Source: Microbulbifer donghaiensis (GTDB lineage Bacteria; Pseudomonadota; Gammaproteobacteria; Pseudomonadales; Cellvibrionaceae). Taken from it: a stretch of 64,000 nt of DNA. The DNA is taken from contig NZ_FQVA01000001.1 in the NCBI RefSeq assembly GCF_900129095.1, positions 1,240,001-1,304,000 on the forward strand, in the 5' to 3' direction. A program made the translations under genes and the position numbers. Below the pieces are notes generated by a model. The model saw nothing but the letters and a program-made list of their open reading frames with translations. It had not been told where the DNA came from and made no database searches. This document shows positions 25,365 to 32,764 of the stretch, piece after piece. Numbering within the stretch: position 1 is the first letter of the stretch; every line of letters starts with the position of its first letter.

Positions 25365-26756
25365 TCAACAGACGGCCGGCGAAATTTCTGCCCTATTCTG
25401 TTTTTCCGCCCAGACGATTGCCACCTCGCCCAGCAGGATCGTGATCACCGAACCGATCAACACCGGCCACTGGATTCCCTCACCGGGAGTGTAGGTAAAC
25501 AGAACGATACAGATTACCAGCACCGTTACACAGAATCCCGTAAGAATCACAGCTACTGTGTCACCGCCGGGCACGGCAAAGGGTCGCGGGCGCGCGCCAT
25601 CGATGCGGCGCATTTTCAGGAAGGCCAGGAACATGCCGATATAGGGCAGCAGAAAGATCACGCCGCTGAACGCAAACAGGGACCAGAACAGATCCTCGTT
25701 GGAATTCACCAGGAATCCGTACAGCAGCAGGATCAGCGTACTCGCCACCCCCATCAGCACCGCGGCGCCGACCGGCGTATTGCGAGTCTCGCTCTTCAGG
25801 GCAAAGGCCCGCGGCAGCTCGCCCTCTTCCGCCGCCTCCGCCGCGGCGCGGTTGCCGCCGATAGCCCAGGTCACGCCGTTGGAAAAAAACGTATAAAGTG
25901 CGGCGAGCCCCAGCAGTACCACGAAAGCCTCGCCTATTGCAGAACCACCGAAGAAAAGTCGGAGGGTATCCACCAGGCCTTCCACCAGGTCGATATCCGC
26001 TGCCGGGATGGCCGCCAGTATCGCGGTGGTGCCGAGGGTGTACAGGACGAGAATCAATATACCGGATACCAGGATCGACAGCGGCACATCCCGCCGCGGA
26101 TTGCGCATCTCTTCACTGCTGGCACTGATCAGCTCGAAACCGAGCATGCCGTAGATGATCGCCGGCAAATACTGCAGGCTGCTGCCCCAGTCGGGCTTGA
26201 TGCTGGCGAGGGAAATCGGGTTGGCGAGACCGTTGTCGGCGGCGTAATAGCCGGCGCCGACTATGATCGACAGGAAAATGAGGATTTTAAAAACCGCGCC
26301 GATGTTCGGTACCCACTTGCCGATATTCAGGGTCACCACATTGGCGGCCACCGCGATCCAGGTCAGCACTATGCCGATGGCGATCTGGTGGGCGACCGTC
26401 ATTTGCGGAAAAAACAGTTGTTTCGCCACTCCGGCAAACAGGATAAATATTGCCGGCATCCAGATGGCCACATTGACCCAGTAGCTCCAGCTGATACGCG
26501 ATCCCCAGCGACCGCCGAAGGCATCGCGCACCCAGGCGTAGATACCGCCCTGTTCCGGATAGGTGCAGCCCAGTTCCGCCGATACCAGCGCGAAGGGCAC
26601 GAAAAAAAATACCCCCAGAAACAGCCACCAGAAAATGCTCGAAGTGCCGATGGCCGCGGTGGCCGCCAGGGTGTCCACCAGCAGAATGGCGGAGACGGTA
26701 AACAGGATCATATCCCGCTTGCCGAGGTTTTTTTTGACTGCTGCAAGCTCTGTCAC
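25365..26756 (-). CDS. APC-family amino acid/polyamine permease
   Basis: Inner-membrane transporter with twelve predicted helices in 463 residues. The N-terminal family signature is SAILLVDTLAATAAIG, followed by VSAELGCTYPEQGGIYAWVRDAFG near residue 60, and the region YGMLGFELISASSEEMRNPRRDVP near 200 is diagnostic of APC permeases. GTG start with GGGAGG five to six bases upstream. It would take the compound admitted by the TonB-dependent receptor from periplasm to cytoplasm. Related carriers move amino acids, putrescine or gamma-aminobutyrate, and the present substrate is not determined. Confidence 0.9.
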   Translation of the reverse strand: MTELAAVKKNLGKRDMILFTVSAILLVDTLAATAAIGTSSIFWWLFLGVFFFVPFALVSAELGCTYPEQGGIYAWVRDAFGGRWGSRISWSYWVNVAIWMPAIFILFAGVAKQLFFPQMTVAHQIAIGIVLTWIAVAANVVTLNIGKWVPNIGAVFKILIFLSIIVGAGYYAADNGLANPISLASIKPDWGSSLQYLPAIIYGMLGFELISASSEEMRNPRRDVPLSILVSGILILVLYTLGTTAILAAIPAADIDLVEGLVDTLRLFFGGSAIGEAFVVLLGLAALYTFFSNGVTWAIGGNRAAAEAAEEGELPRAFALKSETRNTPVGAAVLMGVASTLILLLYGFLVNSNEDLFWSLFAFSGVIFLLPYIGMFLAFLKMRRIDGARPRPFAVPGGDTVAVILTGFCVTVLVICIVLFTYTPGEGIQWPVLIGSVITILLGEVAIVWAEKQNRAEISPAVC

Positions 26757-26815
26757 GGTGACCTCCCGTGTTGACTATTGTTATTGACTTCCAGTCGCTC
26801 TATTTATTTGCGCTA

Positions 26816-28246
26816 TTACTCGGCCGGTTTGCCCAGCTGCACCGATTTGATTTCGGTGAATTCCTCCACCCCGTGGGCGGAGAACTCGCGCCCGTTACCG
26901 CTCTGCTTGTAACCGCCAAACGGAGCGCGGTAATTGAACTCGCCGCCGTTGACGAAACACAGGCCCGCGCGAATGCGGCGCGCAATGGCCAGCGCATCCT
27001 GTTCGGTAGCGGCATAGACGCCGGAGGAGAGACCGTAGGGGGAATCGTTGGCGATGGCCACCGCCTCGTCGAGACTCGAGTACGGAATCACGCACAGTAC
27101 CGGTCCGAATATTTCCTCGCGGGCGATGCGCATATCGTTGCGCACGTCGCTAAAGACCGTGGGCTTTACGTAGTAACCGGTGGTGTGTCCGTCCGGCTTG
27201 CCGGGGCCGCCGCACAGCAGGGTGGCGCCCTCTTCGAGGCCGATGCCGATGTAATCCTGCACCTGCTGCCACTGGCGCAGCGACGATACCGGCCCCATAA
27301 AGGCGCCCTCGTCGGCGCCCACAGAAATCTCTGCGACTCGCGCCCGGATCAAGTCCGCCACCTCGTCACTGCGCTCCGCCGGCACCAGCATGCGCGTCAG
27401 CGCGGTGCAGGTCTGGCCGCTATTGATCATCACATCGTCGACGCCGTAGCGCACCGCCGCCGCCAGATCCGCATCTGCGGTAATGATGTAGGGGGATTTG
27501 CCGCCGAGCTCCTGGGTCACCCGCTTCACGGTCGGTGCCGCGGCCCTGGCAATTTCCACACCGGCGCGGGTGGAGCCTGTGAAAGACACCATGTCCACCT
27601 GCGGATGCTCGCACAGTGCCTGCCCCACCTCGGCGCCGCGCCCGGACACCAGATTGAAGACACCGGCCGGCAGGCCTGCCTCGTGCATAATCTCCGCCAT
27701 CAGGAAGTCCTGCAGCGGCGTCTGCTCGGAGGGCTTGACCACCATGGTACAGCCGGCCGCAAGCGCCGCGCCCAGCTTGCCGACGAACTGGTGCAGTGGA
27801 TAGTTCCAGGGATTGATAAACGCGCAGACACCAACCGCTTCGCGCCACACCAGCGAATGGCCGGCCTCACTGGTCTGTTCGGTGATACCGGTGTGCTCGG
27901 CAAACAGGCGCATAGCCTCGATGGGCCCGTTCACCTGCAGCCAGGTGGCGATGTGCTGCGGGCAACCCATGCTGGCGGAGATGGCCGTGGTAAGTTCGGC
28001 CTTGCGCGCCTCCATCAGCTCGGCGATGCGCAGCAGTATGCTGCGGCGCTCATCACTGGAAGTTCTGGACCAGCCGTCAAAGGCACTGCGGGCGGCGCGC
28101 ACCGCGCAGTCGACATCCGCGGCGCTGCCTTGCGGCACACGGGCAATACAGGTTTCGGTCGCGGGATTGATGACCTCGAGCTGACCGGCGCCGGCGGGCG
28201 GCTGCCAACGGCCATCGATAAAGAGCTTGTTATAGTTGTCCACCAT
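26816..28246 (-). CDS. NAD(P)+-dependent aldehyde dehydrogenase
   Basis: ALDH superfamily enzyme of 476 residues that oxidises an aldehyde to the acid. The cofactor-site region INPWNYPLHQF is near residue 140, FTGSTRAGVEIA near 220 and the general-base motif VTQELGGKSP near 243 (E in ELGGKS). The nucleophile Cys lies in NSGQTCTALTRM near 277 and EEIFGPVLCVIPY near 375. ATG start with GGAGG close upstream. It is followed after 59 bp by the APC permease gene. In the local context it could oxidise the aldehyde made by the FAD oxidase. Confidence 0.93.
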   Translation of the reverse strand: MVDNYNKLFIDGRWQPPAGAGQLEVINPATETCIARVPQGSAADVDCAVRAARSAFDGWSRTSSDERRSILLRIAELMEARKAELTTAISASMGCPQHIATWLQVNGPIEAMRLFAEHTGITEQTSEAGHSLVWREAVGVCAFINPWNYPLHQFVGKLGAALAAGCTMVVKPSEQTPLQDFLMAEIMHEAGLPAGVFNLVSGRGAEVGQALCEHPQVDMVSFTGSTRAGVEIARAAAPTVKRVTQELGGKSPYIITADADLAAAVRYGVDDVMINSGQTCTALTRMLVPAERSDEVADLIRARVAEISVGADEGAFMGPVSSLRQWQQVQDYIGIGLEEGATLLCGGPGKPDGHTTGYYVKPTVFSDVRNDMRIAREEIFGPVLCVIPYSSLDEAVAIANDSPYGLSSGVYAATEQDALAIARRIRAGLCFVNGGEFNYRAPFGGYKQSGNGREFSAHGVEEFTEIKSVQLGKPAE

Positions 28247-28377
28247 GCCTCCGGGCTTTTATTGTCGGGCCCTTGAACGATTCGGCAATCCGGCCAACCC
28301 ATCCAAACGGGTTAAAGATTAACCGAAACCGAATATTTCGTCAGTAATTAGTATGATGGCTTGCCGGTGGGGCAACT

Positions 28378-28395
28378 ATCACCTGTTCAGGTGAT
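28378..28395. promoter_or_regulatory. Perfect palindromic box upstream of the dehydrogenase
   Basis: ATCACCTG-TT-CAGGTGAT is a perfect 18-bp inverted repeat 132 bp before the aldehyde dehydrogenase start. It overlaps the 3' end of the lysR frame. ACCTG...CAGGT resembles lux-type boxes bound by LuxR proteins. A partial copy lies at 25239. Confidence 0.6.
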
Positions 28396-29346
28396 GACGC
28401 CCTCCCCGCCCGCCGCCAGTTCACGCTGTAAGTCCTTAGCTCCCGCCTGCAATGGCGCACCCCGGCTGCTCAGCCACTCAAAGATCAGTCCCAGCACCAG
28501 GCGCGAACGGGCGTTGAGCTCGGGGCCGCGGCCGCAGGCCAGGTAGAGGGACTGGCCGATGGTGAAGGGGCGCTCGATCACCGTCACCAGCCGCCCCGCC
28601 TTCAGGTCCTCGCCGACCTCCTGGCGGTCCGCCAGCGCCAGCCCCATCCCCAAACGCGCCGCCTCGATTGCCTGATAGGCGTAGTCGAACTGCACTTCCC
28701 CGGCGCCTGGAACATAGTCCACGCCCTGGCTGGTAAACCAGCTCGGCCACTGCTGCAGGGTGTCGTGCAGCAGAGGCAGCTGCAGCAGGTCCCGCGGCCG
28801 GCCGAATCTGCGCTGTTGCAGCAGCTGTGGGCTGCAGACGGGCAGGTAATGTTCTTCATAGAGCGCCGTCACCCGCCGCTCCGGTGCCTCCGGCTCCCCC
28901 AGACAGATAGCGATATCGATATCGCTGTGCAGACGACGCGCGCGGGGCTCGATGGTGGTCAGGCGCAGGCGGATCTCCGGATACCTGGCGCGCACCTCGC
29001 GCAGCAGCCGCAGCATCCAGCTCAGAGAAATGGTGGCGGTGGTCGCGATCACCACCTCGCCGCTCAGGCTCTCGGGATCCAGATACAGAAGCCCCTTTTC
29101 CAGCTGGGTGAAGGCATCGCTCACGACCCGGTGCAGGCGCCGGCCGGCGGCGGTCAGTGCCAGGCGGTTGCCGCTGCGCTCGAACAGCGGCGTGCCCAGG
29201 CGCGCCTCCAGCTCGCGGATCTGGCGGCTGAGTGCCGGGTGCGACACGTGCAGCTCATCGGCCGCGCGCCGCATATGGCAGTGGCGCCCCACCGCGTGGA
29301 AGGTGCGCAGTGACGTGAGGGACAGGTTTCTGAGCTGGGCGGCCAT
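28387..29346 (-). CDS. LysR-type transcriptional regulator
   Basis: A winged helix-turn-helix at residues about 9-65 (LTSLRTFHAVGRHCHMRRAADELHVSHPALSRQIRELEARLG in pattern) is followed by a periplasmic-binding-like effector domain. The 319 residues are normal for the family. The sequence resembles GcvA-type regulators, with WPSWF in the effector domain. ATG 29346 is used because it precedes the conserved start and has GAGAG. The frame can be extended to a TTG at 29388. It diverges from the carbamoyl hydrolase gene and a T-N11-A-like palindrome lies between them, so it probably senses a substrate or product of that enzyme. Confidence 0.88.
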   Translation of the reverse strand: MAAQLRNLSLTSLRTFHAVGRHCHMRRAADELHVSHPALSRQIRELEARLGTPLFERSGNRLALTAAGRRLHRVVSDAFTQLEKGLLYLDPESLSGEVVIATTATISLSWMLRLLREVRARYPEIRLRLTTIEPRARRLHSDIDIAICLGEPEAPERRVTALYEEHYLPVCSPQLLQQRRFGRPRDLLQLPLLHDTLQQWPSWFTSQGVDYVPGAGEVQFDYAYQAIEAARLGMGLALADRQEVGEDLKAGRLVTVIERPFTIGQSLYLACGRGPELNARSRLVLGLIFEWLSSRGAPLQAGAKDLQRELAAGGEGVIT

Positions 29347-29383
29347 GGAACTCTCGCTTTTGGTATCTAAAAGGCACCGTTTT

Positions 29384-29404
29384 GGCAATTAAAAGTTAAT
29401 TGCC
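29384..29404. promoter_or_regulatory. Predicted LysR operator in the divergent promoter
   Basis: GGCAATT-AAAAGTT-AATTGCC is a perfect palindrome with 7-bp arms and 7-bp centre. It lies 38 bp before the lysR start and 75 bp before the hydrolase start. LysR proteins typically bind such interrupted dyads in divergent intergenic regions. Confidence 0.65.
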
Positions 29405-29478
29405 TGCAAGAAATCAAACCATAGACTCATGTTTCTCACCCCTAGACCTGCGAATGAATAACAACGGAGCCAGGCAAA

Positions 29479-30717
29479 ATGACCGCCAGCAGTAACTTAC
29501 GCGTAAACGGCCAGCGACTCTGGGACTCGCTGATGGAGATGGCCACCATCGGCGCCACCGCCAAGGGCGGCTGCAACCGCCAGGCACTGACCGAGCTGGA
29601 TCGCGACGGCCGCGACCTGTTCGTGCGCTGGTGCCGCGAGGCCGGCTGCAGCATCGACATTGACGCGATGGGCAATATCTTCGCCCGCCGTCCGGGCCGC
29701 AATCCGGATCTGCCACCGGTGCTGACCGGCTCTCACCTGGACACCCAGCCCACCGGCGGCCGATTCGACGGCGTCTACGGCGTACTGGCGGGGCTGGAAG
29801 TAGTCCGCAGCCTCAACGACGCCGGTATCGAGACCGAAGCGCCGCTGGAAGTGGCCGTGTGGACCAACGAAGAGGGTGCGCGCTTCTCTCCGGCGATGAT
29901 CGGCTCGGGTGTCTGGAGTGGTGAGTTCGACCTCGACTACGCCTACAGCCGTACCGACAAGGACGGCAAAACCTTCGGCGACGAACTGCAGCGCATCGGC
30001 TACCGCGGCCAGACCGCGGCCAAAGCGCGCCCGCTCGCGGCCGCCTTCGAGGTGCATATCGAACAGGGGCCGATCCTGGAACAGGAGCAGAAACAGATCG
30101 GTGTGCTCAGCGGCGTCCAGGGCATGCACTGGTACGACCTGACCCTTGTCGGCCAGCCGTGCCACGCCGGCCCCAGCCCGATGGAGGGCCGCCGCGATCC
30201 GTTTATGGCGCTGCACCGGATTCTCGAGCAGCTCTACCGCCTGGCCGAGGACCACGGGCCCTGGGCGCGGGTGACCTTCGGTGATATACGGGCCGAGCCC
30301 GGCAGCCGCAATACGGTGCCGGAACAGCTCGTCCTCGCCGTGGACCTGCGCCACCCGGACCAGCAGATACTGAATGCGATGGATCACAGCTTCCGCGAGA
30401 TCGCCGCCGCGGCCGCGGCGGAAGTGGGCGTGGAGGCTTCGATCCGCGACGAGTGGCGCTCGCCGGCAGTGGCCTTTGCCCCCCAGTGCGTCGCCGCAGT
30501 GCGCGAATCGGTGGCCGATCTCGGCTACAGCAACAAGGAGATGGTTTCCGGTGCGGGGCACGACTCGGTGTACATCTCGCGCGTCGCCCCCACCGGCATG
30601 ATCTTCGTGCCCTGTGAAAAGGGCCTGTCGCACAACGAGGCGGAGAACGCACAGCCCGAGGACCTGGAAGCCGGCGCCAATGTGCTGCTGCACGCGATGC
30701 TGAAAATGGCCTCATAA
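29479..30717 (+). CDS. N-carbamoyl-L-amino-acid hydrolase / ureido hydrolase (M20 family)
   Basis: Binuclear metal amidase of the HyuC/AmaB/AllC/beta-ureidopropionase group that splits R-NH-CO-NH2 to amine, CO2 and ammonia. The 412 residues carry LTGSHLDTQPTGGRFDG (H86, D97), NEEGARF (E131/E132), EVHIEQGP (H193) and the C-terminal GAGHDS and SHNEAE metal or substrate motifs. A dimerisation domain with CHAGPSPMEGRRD lies near residue 225. The family's usual length is 400-420. Divergent from lysR and upstream of an arginine-deiminase-fold gene whose product could make the ureido substrate. Specificity between carbamoyl amino acids, allantoate and ureido acids cannot be told from motifs alone. 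Confidence 0.9.
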   Translation: MTASSNLRVNGQRLWDSLMEMATIGATAKGGCNRQALTELDRDGRDLFVRWCREAGCSIDIDAMGNIFARRPGRNPDLPPVLTGSHLDTQPTGGRFDGVYGVLAGLEVVRSLNDAGIETEAPLEVAVWTNEEGARFSPAMIGSGVWSGEFDLDYAYSRTDKDGKTFGDELQRIGYRGQTAAKARPLAAAFEVHIEQGPILEQEQKQIGVLSGVQGMHWYDLTLVGQPCHAGPSPMEGRRDPFMALHRILEQLYRLAEDHGPWARVTFGDIRAEPGSRNTVPEQLVLAVDLRHPDQQILNAMDHSFREIAAAAAAEVGVEASIRDEWRSPAVAFAPQCVAAVRESVADLGYSNKEMVSGAGHDSVYISRVAPTGMIFVPCEKGLSHNEAENAQPEDLEAGANVLLHAMLKMAS

Positions 30718-30747
30718 AGCTGACGAAGTAGATAAGCGCGAAGCGAA

Positions 30748-30857
30748 GGCCCGGTTGCCGGAGCTATTTGCGGGACTGTCGGCCGGAGGGACCCGGCCGA
30801 CAAGCCTACAGGGACGTATTCACGGCGTGTCCCGCAAATGGCTCCGGCAACCGGGCC
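30748..30857. repeat. Intergenic hairpin repeat, copy A
   Basis: A 110-bp palindromic unit. The outer stem pairs GGCCCGGTTGCCGGAGC with GCTCCGGCAACCGGGCC and TTTGCGGGAC with GTCCCGCAAA. An inner stem GTCGGCCGG/CCGGCCGAC lies within. The asymmetric core CTACAGGGACGTATTCACGG recurs in copies at about 37.9, 40.7 and 46.8 kb, whose stems differ in sequence but stay self-complementary. Confidence 0.85.
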
Positions 30858-30897
30858 GCTCGAAAATTTGATAACACCCTATCTCTAGAGAACAGAC

Positions 30898-31809
30898 ATG
30901 ACTGAATTTACTCTCAAACATCGCAACGACACCGGCAACACCCAGCCGCTCAAGCGCTGGGGCATCGACTCCGAATACGGCGTGCTCACCGACCTGCTCG
31001 TGGGCCCGATCGACCACTATACGTGGCAGACCGGCAATGCCGCCGCACGCCGCTCCCTGCGCCTGGGTCGCCAGTTCGACGCCGATGTGGCGCGCCGCCA
31101 ACACCAGGAGATGCTCGATGCCTACCGCGAGGCCGGCGTCACCACACACCTGCTGCCGGCGGACTCGCACCTGCCCTATCAGCTGTACGCCCGCGACTCC
31201 AGCGTAATGACCCCTTGGGGCCCGATTGTCACGCAGATGTACAGCCCCTGGCGCCGCGGCGAATGGGTCGATGTAGTGAAAACCTACCAACAGCTGGATA
31301 TTCCGATCTACGACATCATCACTGCCGGCAGCCTCGAAGGCGGCGACTTTATGGTGCTGGAACCCGGCGTGATCCTGTGTGGCTATACCGGCGAGCGCAC
31401 CTCGCCCGAGGGCTTCGCGCAGATGAAACAGTGGATCGAGGCCGAGGGCTGGGAGGTGAAGGGCTACCAGTTCGATCCCTACTTCCTGCACCTGGACGTG
31501 CTCGTGGCCGCGCTGGCCGAGAAACTGGTGGCGGTGTGCGTCGATGCGGTAGAACCGGAGCTGGTGCAGTGGTTCAAATCGCGCAACTTCGAGATCATCG
31601 ACATCTCCTACCCGCAGGTCATGGAGCTGGGCGTCAACGTCGTGGCCCTCGGTGACGAGCGGGTGATGCTGCCTTCCGACAACAAAGAGCTGAAAGAGAA
31701 ATGCCTGGCCCACGGCCTCAAGGTGATCGATCCGGACATCTCCATGATCACCGCCGGTGGCGGCGGCGTGCACTGCATGTGCCAGCCGCTGGCCCGTCAG
31801 GCCGTTTAA
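30898..31809 (+). CDS. Arginine-deiminase-fold amidinohydrolase (DDAH-like)
   Basis: Guanidino-group modifying enzyme superfamily (arginine deiminase, dimethylargininase, amidinotransferase). These hydrolyse or transfer the amidino group through a Cys-thiouronium intermediate. In 303 residues the acidic binding motif YARDSS (D100) is visible, with LEGGDF (E147-D150), the catalytic His in FLHLDV (H198) and the nucleophile near the C-terminus in VHCMC (C293 aligned, C295 second). It lacks the extra domain of full-length ArcA. Activity as an iminohydrolase that turns a guanidino into a ureido compound would feed the M20 hydrolase upstream. Substrate unknown. The two genes are 180 bp apart with repeat copy A between. 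Confidence 0.85.
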   Translation: MTEFTLKHRNDTGNTQPLKRWGIDSEYGVLTDLLVGPIDHYTWQTGNAAARRSLRLGRQFDADVARRQHQEMLDAYREAGVTTHLLPADSHLPYQLYARDSSVMTPWGPIVTQMYSPWRRGEWVDVVKTYQQLDIPIYDIITAGSLEGGDFMVLEPGVILCGYTGERTSPEGFAQMKQWIEAEGWEVKGYQFDPYFLHLDVLVAALAEKLVAVCVDAVEPELVQWFKSRNFEIIDISYPQVMELGVNVVALGDERVMLPSDNKELKEKCLAHGLKVIDPDISMITAGGGGVHCMCQPLARQAV

Positions 31810-31827
31810 CGGTCGCCGACAAAGCCT

Positions 31828-31859
31828 GCTCCGCCGCCGGTAGAACCCCGCGGCGGAGC
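31828..31859. terminator. Bidirectional hairpin between convergent genes
   Basis: GCTCCGCCGC and GCGGCGGAGC form a perfect 10-bp stem with a 12-base loop between the amidinohydrolase stop and the rsmI stop. No long T-run is present. The position between convergent genes makes termination likely. Confidence 0.6.
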
Positions 31860-31870
31860 CGGATAGCCTT

Positions 31871-32713
31871 CTATTTCTGTTCGAGACTCCAGTTGTACAG
31901 AGCCTTCTTGTTGACCCCGGTAATCTCCGCCGCCAGCGCCGCGGCCCGCTTTGGCGGCAGTTCGGCCAGCAGCAGCTTCATGACCCGCTCGGCCTCACTG
32001 TCCAGCTCCGCGCCCTGCCTGCGCTCGGCACCCCGCACCAGCAGTACTATCTCGCCGCGCTGCTGATTGCTGTCGGCGCGCACCCATTCGGCGAGTTCCG
32101 CGAGCGGCGCCAGGTGGAAGGTTTCGAATGCCTTGCTGATCTCCCGCGCGATCACCGCCTCGCGTTCAGCGCCGAAGATCTCCGCCATCGCCGCCAGGGT
32201 ATCCGCCACCCGGTGTGGAGCCTCATAGAACACCATGGTGCGGGTATCGGCGGCCAGTTCCTGCAGAGCCTTCTCCCTGGCTCCCGGTTTGGCCGGAAGG
32301 AAGCCCTCGAAACTGAAACGATCGCTGGGCAGGCCCGCCGCGCAAAGCGCGGCGACGAAGGCACAGGCACCGGGAATCGGCACCACCTGGATACCACGGG
32401 TGCGGGCCTCGCGCACGAGCCGGTAGCCGGGATCCGAAATCAGCGGCGTGCCCGCGTCTGAGATAAGCGCGACCGTCTGCCCCTGTTCCAGTCTCTGCAG
32501 GATCTGTTCGGTACGCTTGTCGTCCGAGTGGTCATGGTACGCCATCAGCGGCGTATCGATGTTGAAGTGGGAGAAAAGCCTCTGACTGTGACGTGTGTCT
32601 TCCGCCGCAACCAGATCGGCGCATTGTAGAACTTCGACAGCTCGCGGTACCATATCGGCCAAATTACCAATTGGCGTAGCGACGATATAAAGCAGCGCCT
32701 GATCCGGCCCCAT
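31871..32713 (-). CDS. rsmI: 16S rRNA (cytidine(1402)-2'-O)-methyltransferase
   Basis: SAM-dependent tetrapyrrole-methylase-fold enzyme that adds the 2'-O methyl of C1402, the nucleotide also modified by RsmH. The 280 residues show YIVATPIGNLADMVPRA (9-25), AAEDTRHSQRLFSHF near 37, ALISDAGTPLISDPGYRLV near 83, VPIPGACAFVAAL near 112 and FEGFLPAKPGARE near 134. The C-terminal helical part (LPPKRAAALAAEITGVNKKALYNW) is complete. It is divergent from lpoA with 51 bp between the starts, the usual arrangement. Confidence 0.97.
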   Translation of the reverse strand: MGPDQALLYIVATPIGNLADMVPRAVEVLQCADLVAAEDTRHSQRLFSHFNIDTPLMAYHDHSDDKRTEQILQRLEQGQTVALISDAGTPLISDPGYRLVREARTRGIQVVPIPGACAFVAALCAAGLPSDRFSFEGFLPAKPGAREKALQELAADTRTMVFYEAPHRVADTLAAMAEIFGAEREAVIAREISKAFETFHLAPLAELAEWVRADSNQQRGEIVLLVRGAERRQGAELDSEAERVMKLLLAELPPKRAAALAAEITGVNKKALYNWSLEQK

Positions 32714-32764
32714 AGTTCACGACCCCTTATTGCATATAAGAGTTAAATATTGCGGGAGAAGAAT

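Noticed and set aside
21385-31809. Putrescine (Puu) pathway as the sole explanation of the catabolic island
   Set aside because: Gamma-glutamylputrescine synthetase and hydrolase are absent, and the carbamoyl hydrolase plus deiminase-fold pair does not belong to that route.
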